Shown one piece after another: positions 47,988 to 58,339 of a stretch of DNA of 64,000 nt; position 1 is the first letter of the stretch, and each line of letters begins with the position of its first letter. This DNA is from Porpolomopsis calyptriformis (taxonomy: Eukaryota > Basidiomycota > Agaricomycetes > Agaricales > Hygrophoraceae). The notes beneath the pieces are model-generated. The model searched no databases, was not told the DNA's origin, and worked only from the letters and a program-made list of their open reading frames with translations. The position numbers and the translations under genes are program-made. The DNA is taken from assembly GCA_951640195.1 (NCBI GenBank), contig OX621173.1, forward strand, positions 41,780 through 105,779, in the 5' to 3' direction.

Positions 47988-50192
47988 ACTGCTCATTGTG
48001 GTACCCCAATCAGTCTGCCCATGGGGATGTGGTTATTCTGGGATGTTATCACACTAATGCTATTGATTGAACATAACATGCTGATGGTTAGAGAGCTCGG
48101 TGAGAAGTTGAAGGTATAACCTCTGATACCTCTTGCATGCTAATTACGGTACCCCAATTATTCCGCACATGAGGATTGGACTACTCCTGATGTTTGTAGC
48201 ACCAATGCTATTGATTGAACATAAAATCCTGATGCTTAGAGGGCTCTCTGATAAGTTGAAGGTATACCCTCCCATACCTGTTGTATACTTATTGCGGCAC
48301 CCTAGTTAATCCACACATGATGATTGAACTATTCCTAACCTTTGTAATACTCATGCTATTGATTGAACATAAAATCCTGATACTCGGAGAGCTCTGTGAT
48401 AAGTTGAAGGTATATCATCCGATACTTCTTACATACTATACCCCAATCATTCCACACATGAGGATTAGACTACTCCTGACCTTTGTAACACTAATGCTAT
48501 TGATTTAACATAAAATCCCAATGATTAGAGAGCTCTCTGATAAGTTAAAGGTATACCACCCCATGATATCTTATATACTTATTGCGGCACCCTAGTCAAT
48601 CCATACACAAGGATTAGACTATTCCCAATGTTTATAACACTGATGCTATTGATTGAACATGAAATCCTGATGCTCAGAGAGCTCTGTGATAACTTGAAGG
48701 TATACCCCCCCCTACCTCCTGTATACTTCTTGCGGCACCCCAGTCTATCTACACATGATGATTGGACTATTCCCAATGTTTGTAACACAGGTGCTATTGA
48801 TTGAACATGAAATCCTGATGCTCAGAGAGCTCTGTGATAAGTTAGAGATATACCCCCCTATACCCCTTATATAGCTTATTGCAGTGCCTCATTCTGTCCA
48901 TATATTGTCATTCCGAGCATCTGTAACACTGGTGCTATTGATTGAACATGAAATTGTGATGTTTAAAGAGGTCTGTGATAAGTTGGAGATATACTCCCCC
49001 ATACCCCTTATATAGCTTATTGCAGTACCTCATTCTGACCATATATTGTTATTCCGAGCATCTATAACACTGGTGCTATTGATTGAACATGAAATTGTGA
49101 TGTTTAAAGAGGTCTGTGATAAGTTGGAGATATACTCCCTCATACCCTTTATATACCTTATTGGAGTGCCTTATTCTACCCATATATTGTTATTCCGAGC
49201 ATCTATGACACTAGTGCTATTGATTGAACATGAAATTATGATGTTTAAAGATGTCTGTAATAAGTTGGAGATATACCCCACCATACCCCTTATATAACTG
49301 ATTGCGGTACCCCAAATGGTCTATAACTTAGGATTTTTGTATTCCCCACCTCTATGACACTGGGGCTATTGATTGAATATAAAACCCAGGTTTTTAAAGA
49401 CCTCTGTAATAAGTTGGAGATATACCCCCCCATACCCCTTATATAGCTTATTGCGGTACCTTATTCTGCCTATACATCAGGATTTTGTTATTCCGAGCCT
49501 CTATGACACTACTGCTATCGATTGAACATGAAATCCTGATTTTTAAAGAGCTCTGTGATAAGTTGGAGATATACCCCCCCATACCCCTTATATAGCTTAT
49601 TGCGGTACCCCAAATGGTCTATAAATCAGGATTTTTGTATTCCCAGTATCTGTGACACTAGTGCTATCGATTGAACATAAAATCCTGATTTTTAAAGAGC
49701 TCTGTGATAAGTTGGAGATATACCCCCCCATACCCCTTATATCACTGATTGCGGTACCCCAAATGGTCCATAAATCAGGATTTTTGTATTCCCAGTATCT
49801 GTGACACTAGTGCTATCGATTGAACATAAAATCCTGATTTTTAAAGAGCTCTGTGATAAGTTGGAGATATACCCCCCCATACCCCTTATATCACTGATTG
49901 CGGTACCCCAAATGGTCCATAAATCGGGATTTTTGTATTCCCCACCTCTATGACACTGGGGCTATCGATTGAATATGAAACCCCGATTTTTAGAGCAGTC
50001 TATAGCTACTTATACCTATGCCTCCTCCTAAAACCTTACTATCTTCCACCACGACATACCAAATGCTCTAAAAATCGGAATTTTCTGTGGGCCCACCATT
50101 AGTTCACTGTGCCTATCGAATGGACATGAAATTGTGATTTATAGAGTGCAATACAATAGCTGGGCTGCATAATGGTATAAATGGAGTATTTT
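47988..50192 (+). repeat. Minisatellite, about 15 units of 141-150 bp (right copy)
   Basis: Same array as 19715-21770 with one additional 149-bp unit near 49640-49940, where two successive units are almost the same. Differences from the left array are denser than in the genes and include a few transversions and C-tract changes, as expected for a minisatellite. It is followed by an AT-rich tail to 50336. Confidence 0.9.
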
Positions 50193-50339
50193 ACATATAT
50201 CTCAAGAATGGGACCGCCGATTTTTTTAATTTATGGCTTAAACTGATTGTATTTGGATGCCCTAACGATCCCCCAAAGAATTTTGAATTAATTTTGTGCC
50301 AGCATTTTGGTCATTTTGTTGATAATGGGTCCCTGATAT

Positions 50340-51720
50340 GTGCATAAGCACTAATGGGCGCTCGCTCATAGTGGGGGCTACAAGGCTCCAAAAGAATAGG
50401 CTCTAAAGCCCATTTTTTGTATCCTCTGGGACTGTTCCAAGCCTGCGCAGGTGTCAGGACCGAGGTTCCAAGGGGGTTCTCTGGGCCTAACACGACACAA
50501 TCAGGGTTGGAAAGCATTCCAAAGAAGCTATTGGATTCGAGGCGGAACCACAGTATGTAGACGAGTAAGTCAAAACTAGAGTAGTCTACTATAAAATGTG
50601 TATGTTATATATGCGTAGCAAATAAAGGGTTTTTATGAAGAACTAAGAGGAACGAACATCTAAGGGTCATAAGGACCTTGTATGTAAGGGGAAGTCATCT
50701 ACAATATAGCCTTCAAAGGGGACTCTAACAGAATGTATGGGATAAAAAGTAGAAAGGGAAGAAAGGGACCATTATGGATGGTCCGAACGGTGGAGTGGCT
50801 CAGAGTGCACCAGTCAAGTGCACTCGGATGGCGCACAGCTTTTAGGGATTCCAACAAACCAATTTTGGAATGAATCCGATCAGTAGATCTTGAGTTATCT
50901 TTGGTTTAGTACGCAGGATGAGTACGCTCGGATCGCGCAAGATAATATGACATCATCCAAAGGTGCGCAAAACGAGTGTGTTCAGATGGCGCAAGGTATT
51001 GGGTTTGAGATTTCTGACAGCAGGTGTATAAAAGTGGTTATGGTTATGGCTATTATGGTTAGCTGGGGTGATCCTGGATGAAGAGGCAGTGGTGGTTAGT
51101 AGTTAGCAGCAAATAATAGCACAGAAAGAGTGGACCTTGGAGGTCTACTCATCTGATACTCACTAGGGCCTAAGCAGGATGTAGTGGTCACTGCGATTGA
51201 GAGTGATCAGTGATATAAGCTTGAGTCAGCCTCACGTTACTAGTGTAACTAACTTGAGTTGCACAATATCCAGTAGTTAGAATCACTTCAAAATTCATAC
51301 AGTATATCCCCTATTGTATGCAAATTGGACTACCTGATTACATGTGCTCAGATATAGTGGTTCATATGCTGTATTCAAGTCAATCCCATAATAATACTAT
51401 TGTATTGTCACTATATTTTCACAATGTTTAATAGTCAAAATCACCTCAGACTTAATACTGAATGTCCACTAGTATGTACCCATTGCCCCACCTAATTTTG
51501 TGTGTCTGGGTGCAGTGGTTCTTGTGCTGGACATGTATGAGTCCTATAATGACACCCTAGTATTCTCACCAACCTTTGGCAACATCTAATAGCCAGAATC
51601 ACTTTGAATTTGGTCCCAGATATCTATCATTATATATCCATCACCTGGCCAAATTTCATGTCTCTGCATTAAGCAGTTCCTGTGCTGTATTTGAATGAAC
51701 TTTGTATTACAGGGGCAGAG
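50340..51720 (+). repeat. Dispersed repeat, CpG-decayed copy
   Basis: Matches 54715-55525 in the same orientation, with about 560 bp extra around 50470-51020. CG dinucleotides of the other copy appear here as TA, TG or CA (for example near 51035-51062). It contains three related subrepeats (AATTTCRTGTGTCT-type words) at 51330-51700. It begins 3 bp after the cassette ends, so the cassette sits against this repeat. No gene seen. Confidence 0.75.
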
Positions 51721-52050
51721 GGAAACCATTGCCTCCACATGGTGTAGGAATTCAATGGAATTGCTCCCCAGTCCATACATCCATGATATGTGAATATCTG
51801 TATATTTTACAAGTTAAAATTATTTCGAAACTTTTTTTCAACTTAGAAAAAAAAAGGGGGATCATCTTTCAACTACATCCACGTTATAATCTAATCGAGA
51901 GACTGCTCGCCATGGCCAGCACACTTAAACCATTATTGGGTTATATAGTTTATCTCCAAATTGCTCGCCATGGCCAGCAAATATAACTAGAGGCTTAGTA
52001 GTCAATTGACAATCTGCGGGGGCTTAAATCCCATAGGAACGACGCCTCTG
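51721..52050. other. Repeat debris, no gene seen
   Basis: Starts with GGCAGAGGG as in the repeat at 55514, but the following ATGGACTGGGGAGCAATTCC block (51737-51783) is inverted, so two repeat pieces are joined in opposite sense. GCTCGCCATGGCCAGCA occurs twice, near 51905 and 51963. Confidence 0.5.
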
Positions 52051-52052
52051 GC

Positions 52053-52139
52053 CTTGGGTGGATTAGAACCCTCAGCCTCAATGCACTCCATAGAGTGTTC
52101 AACAAATTATACAATGTTAACCATTATACCAAATCATCA
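52053..52139 (-). repeat. tRNA-derived relic or SINE head
   Basis: On the minus strand, TGGTATAATGGTTAA (52131-52117) resembles an A box. GGTTCTAATCC (52070-52060) differs by one base from a B box. Between them CACTC-TATG-GAGTG could be a long variable arm as in Leu/Ser tRNAs. Acceptor pairing is poor, so it is not called a working tRNA. Confidence 0.35.
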
Positions 52140-52521
52140 TATATTATTTGCATATATCTATCTACAAATGACCCTCACACAGTGTCTCTGCCCCATTGTC
52201 CCTCTGCTAAATACCTGTGAGGTTGGCATGTAGGGTGGTCAGCACCCAGATGGTCCTCGTGGCCAGCTAATGCCCACTTGCAGGGTTTCTCAGCCTTGTC
52301 GTATCGTCCTTGTGACTGGTAAACGCGTGCGAGGTTGTCCATCGATGTAAGCGCGCGCGGGGCGGGGTGGGGTGGTTGGTGCGTCGCCGACGTAAGCGTG
52401 GATGGGTGGTCGGCGTCTCATCAACGAGGGGGTGGGGATCAAGGGCAAGGCCCTAACGCCCACCCGTCTTGGTCGTTGGTCGGGGGCGGTTGGTGGTGGT
52501 GGTGGTGTAGGGATAAGCCGC

Positions 52522-52557
52522 GCGAAACGGGTGAGCCCTAATGCTCACCCGTTTCGC
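52522..52557. repeat. Perfect 15-bp palindromic hairpin
   Basis: GCGAAACGGGTGAGC and its exact complement flank a 6-nt loop (CCTAAT). Confidence 0.85.
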
Positions 52558-52914
52558 ACTCAGGAGACCCCTCCTACCTATCGTGTCGTCCCGAGTTGTA
52601 AACGTCCGCGAGGTTGTGCATTGATGTAAGTGTGGATGCGTGGACAGCGCCCCCTCGAGGGGTGCCTAAGCCTCGTCGTACCATCCTTGTGAGTTGTAAA
52701 CGCCCGCTCGAAGAGGGCCCCGGCCTCATCGTATCGTCCTTGTGACCGGTAAACGCGTGCGAGGTTGTTCATCGACGTAAGCGCGGGTGGGTGGGGTGGT
52801 TGGCGCGTCGCCGACGTAAGCGTGGGTGGGTGGTCGGCGTCTCGTCAACAAGGGGGTGGGGGGTCAAGGGCGAGGCCCTAACGCCCACCCGTCTCGGTCG
52901 TTGGTCGGGGGTCG

Positions 52915-53057
52915 TTGGTGGTGGTGGTGGTGGGGATGGTGGTGGCCGTGGTGAAGATGGTGGTGGTGGTGGGGATGGTGGGGATGGTGGTGGTGACGAT
53001 GGTGGTGGTGACAGTGGTGGTGGTGACGGTGGTGGTGGTGACGGTGGTGGTGGTGGT
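52915..53057 (+). repeat. GGT/GAT-type trinucleotide microsatellite
   Basis: A run of GGT with interspersed GAC/GAT/AGT codon-like triplets. It produces long spurious His-, Gly- or Val-rich frames on both strands. A second such tract is at 53385-53535. Confidence 0.85.
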
Positions 53058-53072
53058 GTAGGGACAAGCCGC

Positions 53073-53108
53073 GCGAAACGGGTGAGCCCTAATGCTCACC
53101 CGTCTCGC
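53073..53108. repeat. 15-bp hairpin, second copy
   Basis: Same stem and loop as 52522-52557 with one T-to-C change in the right arm. Confidence 0.8.
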
Positions 53109-53384
53109 GCTCAGGAGACCCCTCCTACCCGTCGTGTCGTCCTTGTGAGTTGTAAACGCCCGCTCGAAGAGGGCCCCAGCCTCATCGTATCGCCCTGGTG
53201 ACGGATAAACAAGCGCGAGGTTGTCCATCGACGTAAGCGTGGGGGGGTGGGGTGGTTGGCGCGTCGCCGACGTAAGCGTGGGTGGGTGGTCGGCGTCTCG
53301 TCAACGAGGGGGTGGGGATCAAGGGCGAGGCCCTAACGCCCACCCGTCTCGGTCGTTGGTCGGGGGTCGGGGGTCGGGGGTCGT

Positions 53385-53535
53385 TGGTGGTGGTGGTGGT
53401 GGTGGTGGCGATGGTGGTAGCCGTGGTGGCGATGGTGGTGGTGGTGACGATGGTGGTGGTGACGATGGTGGTGGTGACAGTGGTGGTGGTGACAGTGGTG
53501 GTGGTGACGGTGATGGTGGTGGTGGTGGTGGTGGT
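53385..53535 (+). repeat. GGT/GAT-type trinucleotide microsatellite
   Basis: Second tract of the same composition as 52915-53057, again followed directly by the GTAGGGACAAGCCGCGCG block and a hairpin. Confidence 0.85.
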
Positions 53536-53550
53536 GTAGGGACAAGCCGC

Positions 53551-53585
53551 GCGAAACGGGTGAGCCTAATGCTCACCCGTTTCGC
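53551..53585. repeat. 15-bp hairpin, third copy
   Basis: Perfect stem with a 5-nt loop (one C lost from the loop). Confidence 0.85.
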
Positions 53586-53619
53586 ACTCAGGAGACCCCC
53601 CCCCACCTTGTGTTGAGGT

Positions 53620-54310
53620 GAAGGGGTTGTGGGGGGTTGGGACGCGGTGGGGGGTTGGGACGCGGTGGGGGGGCAAGGGGATGTAGGGGGTCGGGGGTCG
53701 GGACGCGGTGGGGCGAGGGGAGGTGGAGGTGGAGGTGGTGTTGGTGGTGCTCGGGTACCACGAGTCAGCGCGAACGAACAGGGATCTCCGCCCGTTCGTT
53801 CCGTGCGCTAGGCGATTCGCTCGGTCGCCCCGGCCGTGCGTAAGGCGGGGGCGAGGGCGTGGGGGGTCGGGACGCGGTGGGACGGCGAAGGGTGGTCGTG
53901 GGTGGCCGTGGTCGGGCACCACAAGTCAACGCGAACGAGCGGGCATCTCAGCCCGTTCGTTCCGTGCTCTGGGCGATTGGCTAGGTCGTCCCTGTCGTGC
54001 GTGGGACGGGGGCGAGGGTGTGGGGGGTCGGGACGCAGTGGGACGGCGAGGGGTGGTGATGGTGGTGGTGGTCGGGTAACATGACTCACCGCCAACGAAC
54101 GGGCGTCTCCGCCCGTCCGTTTCGTGCCCCAGTCGAACCTCTGGTTCGTTTCGCCCGCGCGTAGGGCGGGGGTGAGGGCGTGGGGGGTTGGGACGGGGTT
54201 GAGCGGCGAGGGGGGGTCGTGGGTGGTCGTGGTCGGGCACCACGAGTCACCGCGAACGAGCGGGCATCTCCGCCCGTTCGTTTCGTGCGCCTGGGCTCGT
54301 CTCGGTCGTG
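53620..54310 (+). repeat. GC-rich minisatellite, period about 160 bp, with palindromes
   Basis: AACGARCGGGC...GCCCGTTCGTT-type palindromes occur near 53772, 53932, 54092 and 54254, each preceded by GGGGGTCGGGACGCGGT-like sequence. Rich in intact CpG. Long ORFs here are low-complexity artefacts. Confidence 0.75.
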
Positions 54311-54389
54311 CCTAGGGCGGGGACGACGTCGTGGGGGGTCGGGATGCGGTTGAGCGGCGAGGGGGGGTGGTGGGGGGGGGGGGGCAAGG

Positions 54390-54610
54390 GCACACCCCCA
54401 GAACGGGCACGTCTGCCCATTCTGGGGGGGCTCCCTCCACCGCTGGTCTGTCGGCCGTACGACCCAGAGGGCCGTCTCCGTCGTTCGGAGGGCGGGGTTG
54501 CGGTCGCGGGGGGTCGGGACGGGGTCGAGCGAGGAGGGGGTCGCGATGGGGGGAGAGCAAGAGCACACCCCCAGAACGGGCACATCTTCCCATTCTGGGG
54601 GTGCTCCCTC
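54390..54610 (+). repeat. Two-unit hairpin repeat
   Basis: CCCCAGAACGGGCA...TGCCCATTCTGGGG near 54399-54429 is repeated with a small change near 54569-54600 (about 170 bp apart). Each is followed by CTCCCTCCACCGCTG. Confidence 0.7.
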
Positions 54611-54714
54611 CACCGCTGTTGTGTCGGCCGGGATTCGCGAGGGGATGGGGGACGGGGGCAAGGAGGAGGAGGCGGCAGAGGCGGTGATGATGGTAGTGGT
54701 GGTGAGGGTGTTCG

Positions 54715-55525
54715 CTGATGTAAGCGCCAATGGGCGCTCGGTCGTGGTGGGGGCTGCAAGGCCCCGAAAGAATGGGCCCTAAAGCCCATTCTTTGTGTCC
54801 TCTGAGACTGTTCCAAGCCCGGGTGGGTGCATGGAAGTGGTCGTGGTCGTGGCCGTCGCGGTCAGCTGGAGCAGTCCTGGATGAAGAGGTGGTAGTGGTT
54901 AGCAGTTGGCAGCAAATGACAGCGCGAAAAGAGTAGACCTTGAAGGTCTACTCGTCTGATGCTCACTGGGGCCTAAGCAGGGTGTGGCGGTCAGTATGAA
55001 CGAGAGTGATCAGTGACATAAGCTCTCGTTGCCCTCACGTCACCAGTGTAACTCACTTGAGTTGCACAATATCCAGTGGTTGGAATCACTTCAAAATTCA
55101 TACAGCATATCCCCCATTGTATGCCAATTGGCCCACCTAATTTCGTGTGCTCAGATGCAGCGGTTCTTGTGATGTATTCAAGTCAATCCCATAATGACAC
55201 TGTCATATTGTCACTTTATTTTCACAATGTCTAATAGTTGAAATCACTTCAAATTTAATCCCAAACATCCACCGGTATGTATCCATTGCCCCGCCTAATT
55301 TCGTGTGTCTGGGTGCAGCAGTTCTTGGGCTGGATGTGTATGAGTCCCATAATGACACCCTAGTATTCTCACCAACCTTTGGCAACATCTAATAGATGGA
55401 ATCACCTCAGATTTGGTCCCAGATATCTATCATTATATATCCATTGTCTGGGCCAAATTTCGTGTCTCTGCATTCAGCAGTTCTTGTGCTGTATTTGAAT
55501 GAACTTTGTGTTATAGGGGCAGAGG
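54715..55525 (+). repeat. Dispersed repeat, CpG-rich sister of 50340-51720
   Basis: Same order of blocks as 50340-51720 but keeps CG where that copy has TA/TG/CA. It lacks the 560-bp internal segment. It ends in GGCAGAGGG, where the next repeat begins. No gene. Confidence 0.75.
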
Positions 55526-56305
55526 GAGACCATTGCCTCTACAGCAACAACAAATGGATGTATGGACTGGGGAGCAATTCCATTGAATTCCCACACCTAA
55601 ATCGTCTTATTTGCCTACACAGTAAGAGCAGGTTGAAAGTGGGGATACTGAGGAATGACCTTGCCTAGTATGGTGCATGGGGGGGGTATAACTCCCTCTG
55701 GGCCTAATCTCCAAGCCTTATGGTGAATGGAATAAGCAATGGCATGATGGGCAACACTCTGTACCAAATCTAGAGTGAATCAAATCAGTGGAAGTTGAGA
55801 TTTGGAACTGGGGGGGAGGATAAGAGATATCTATATTTCCACATAAAGGGTGAATCCCCGTAGCCTGTTGTGAATGGGGTGAGTAATAGCATATGGGGCA
55901 ATGCTCTGTATCAAATCTGGCATGAATCCAATTACTGCAAGGTGAGATCTGGAATTGTGAGGGGGAAGGAGAGACATAAAGGCCTAACTCTGAGTAGTAA
56001 GTTCTATCTCCTTCAGTTTACTAGTAGTGCTTCTAATTCCTTGGTGAAGTATAATACAGCCAAGAAAGTGCTGCTAATAAAGGTTTCACTTATTGCAACT
56101 AAAAATAATATATTAATATGATCCTCACCCTGACTAACTAATAACTTGAATCGTAACCAGCTAACTGTTACCTTTTAACTAAAACAGTTAATTAAAACCT
56201 TATTTGCATAATGGTTTGTCTGAGTTGGTCTACATAAGGGCCTGTCTGACTGGTTTGCATGACTGCTGCATCTGCATCTTCTTCTTACTATACCATATCC
56301 TTTAC
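55514..56305 (+). repeat. LTR-like repeat, left copy
   Basis: Matches 62758-63549 at an exact offset of 7244. About nine differences seen, all transitions. It contains an AATAAAG word near 56075 and ends in a block (TTACTATACCATATCCTTTAC) that also occurs near 61985-62005. It resembles the 3' part of an LTR, but TG...CA ends were not proven. Confidence 0.6.
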
Positions 56306-58330
56306 GGAGACTAGTGGCTCTGCAGTGGTAACCAGTGGCTCTATCCACTTGGGGTCAATTCCATTGAATTCCTACAGTCAAACAACCCCGAATTGACCCC
56401 CAGTAAGAGTCGGTTACTAGGGGGGGATGTTGAGTAATGTAATTACCTATTATAAGGGGGGGAGGAAGATTAGTGGCTCTACAGTGGCAACCAGTGATCC
56501 AATCAACTTGGGATTGGTTCCATTGAATTCCTACAGCGGAATAACCCTGAATTGACCCCCAGTAAGAGTCAGTTACAAGGGGGGATGTTGAGCAATGTAA
56601 TTACCTATTATAAGGGGAGAGGGAGGATAGTGGCTCTACAGTGGCCACCAGTCACCATATCAACTTGGGATTGGTTCCATTGAATTCGTACAGTGAAATA
56701 ACTCTGAATTGACCCCCAGTAAGAGTCAGTTACTAGGGGGGATGATGAGCAATAGTGGCTACCTCTTATAAGGGGGTAAGAGGAGACTAGTGGCTCTGCA
56801 GTGGTAACTAGTGGGTCTATCCACTTGAGGTCAATTCCATTGAATTCCTGCAGTCAAACAACTTCGAATTGACCCCCAGTAAGAGTCAGTTACTAGGGAG
56901 GGATGTTGAGTAATGTAATTACCTATTATAAGGGGGGGAGGGAGACTAGTGGCTCTACAGTGGCAACCAGTCACCCAATCAACTTGGGATTGGTTCCATT
57001 GAATTCCTACAGCGGAATAACCCTGACTTGACCCCCAGTAAGAGTCAGTTACTAGGGGGGGATGTTGAGCAATCATGGTTGCCTATTATAAGGGGGGGAG
57101 GAAGACTAGTGGCTCTATAGTGGCAACCAGTCACCCAATCGACTTGGAATTGGTTCCATTGAATTACTGCAGTGAAATAACCCCGAATTGACCCCCAGTA
57201 AGAGTCAGTTACTAGGGGGGATGTTGAGCAATGTAATTACCTATTTTAAGGGGGAAGGAAGATTAGTGGCTCTACAGTGGCAACCAGTTGCCCAATCCAC
57301 TTGGGATCGATTCCATTGGATTCCTACAGCGGATTAACCCCAAATTGGCCCCCAGTAAGAGTCAGTTACTAGGGGGGACAATGAGCAATAGTGGCTGCCT
57401 CTTATAAGGGGTAAGAGGAGACTAGTGGCTCTGCAGTGGTAACCAGTGGCTCTATCCACTTGGGGTCAATTCCATTGAATTCCTACAGTCAGACAACCCC
57501 GAATTGACCCCCAGTAAGAGTCAGTTACTAGGAGGGGATGTTAAGCAATCATGGTTACCTATTATAAGGGGGAGGGAGACTAGTGGCTCTACAGTGGCAA
57601 CCAGTGACCCAATCAACTTGGGATTGGTTCCATTGAATTCCTACAGCAGAATAACCCTGAATTGGCCCCCGGTAAGAGTCAGTTACTAGGGGGGATGTTG
57701 AGTAATGTAATTACCTATTATAAGGGGGGGAGGAAGACTAGTGGCTCTATAGTGGCAACCAGTCACCCAATCAACTTGGGATTGATTTCATTGAATTCCT
57801 ACAGCAGAATAACCCTGAATTGACCCCCAGTAAGAGTCAGTTACTAGGGGGGATGTTGAGCAATGTAATTACCTATTATAAGAGGGGAGGAAGACTAGTG
57901 GCTCTACAGTGGCAACCAGTTGCCCAATCCACTTGGGATCGATTCCATTGGATTCCTACAGCAGCTTAACCCCGAATTGGCCCCCAGTAAGAGTCAGTTA
58001 CTAGGGGGGATGATGAGCAATAGTGGCTGCCTCTTATAAGGGGGTAAGAGGAGACTAGTGGCTCTGCAGTGGTAACCAGTGGCTCTATCCACTTGGGGTC
58101 AATTCCATTGAATTCCTACAGTTGATTAACCCCGAATTGACCCCCGGTAAGAGTCAGTTACTAGGGGGGGATATTGAGCAATCACAGTTGCCTATTGCAA
58201 AGGGTAGGGTAAGACTAGTGGCTCTGCAGCAGCAACCAGTGGTCCTATCCACTCGGGGTTAATTCCATTGAATTCCTGCACCCAAATAACCCCGAATTGA
58301 CCCCCAGTAAGAGTCAGTTGCAAGGGGGGT
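56306..58330 (+). repeat. Minisatellite, about 13 units of 158-160 bp
   Basis: Each unit begins GACTAGTGGCTCTRCAGTGG and holds CCATTGAATTCC, GACCCCCAGTAAGAGTCAG, a TAGGGGGGATGTTGAG block (polypurine tract followed by TG) and TAATTACCTATTATAAGGGG. Starts at about 56311, 56470, 56629, 56788, 56946, 57105 and onward. It looks derived from a retroelement border. Confidence 0.85.
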
Positions 58331-58339
58331 AAAGGGTGA

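Larger units (their letters stand above)
21915..50336. repeat. Right, complete copy of 28.4-kb tandem duplication (candidate giant element)
   Basis: This is a complete 28,422-bp unit. It starts where the left copy ends (21914/21915) and ends where similarity to the left copy stops (50336/50337). Gene order: PHD gene, Ulp1 gene, AT-hook gene, F-box pair, FGHS gene, JmjC gene, FGHS gene, sirtuin, BAH gene, giant gene, minisatellite. The two ends show no obvious terminal inverted repeat, and a target-site duplication cannot be tested because the left flank is outside the window. It could be a mobile element in tandem, an amplified native cluster or, less likely, an assembly duplication. Confidence 0.85.
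52215..53237 (-). pseudogene. Frameshifted TPR fragments (NLR/kinesin-light-chain type)
   Basis: At least four modules (near 52215-52345, 52590-52640, 52668-52783, 53143-53237) encode TPR pieces such as MDNLARVYQSQGRYDKAE and MNNLARVYRSQGRYDEAG. In two modules a second TPR half follows in another frame: what reads AFTTHKD in one frame reads VYNSQG one base over. Modules were therefore joined by out-of-frame recombination. G-rich minisatellite separates them. Such TPRs are typical of fungal NLR-like proteins. No NACHT or NB-ARC part is present. Confidence 0.6.

Noticed and set aside
1..50336. Known giant fungal elements (Starship captain recombinase, KDZ or other DDE transposase, Helitron helicase)
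   Set aside because: No DUF3435-type recombinase motifs, no DDE/D catalytic arrangement and no Rep/helicase motifs were recognised in any exon-joined protein.
52864..53616. His-rich, Val-rich and Pro-rich open frames
   Set aside because: Translations of GGT/GAT microsatellites in different frames, with no conserved domain.
54086..54816. Overlapping 90-210 codon frames on both strands
   Set aside because: CpG-rich minisatellite with palindromes; the frames are repetitive and overlap on opposite strands.
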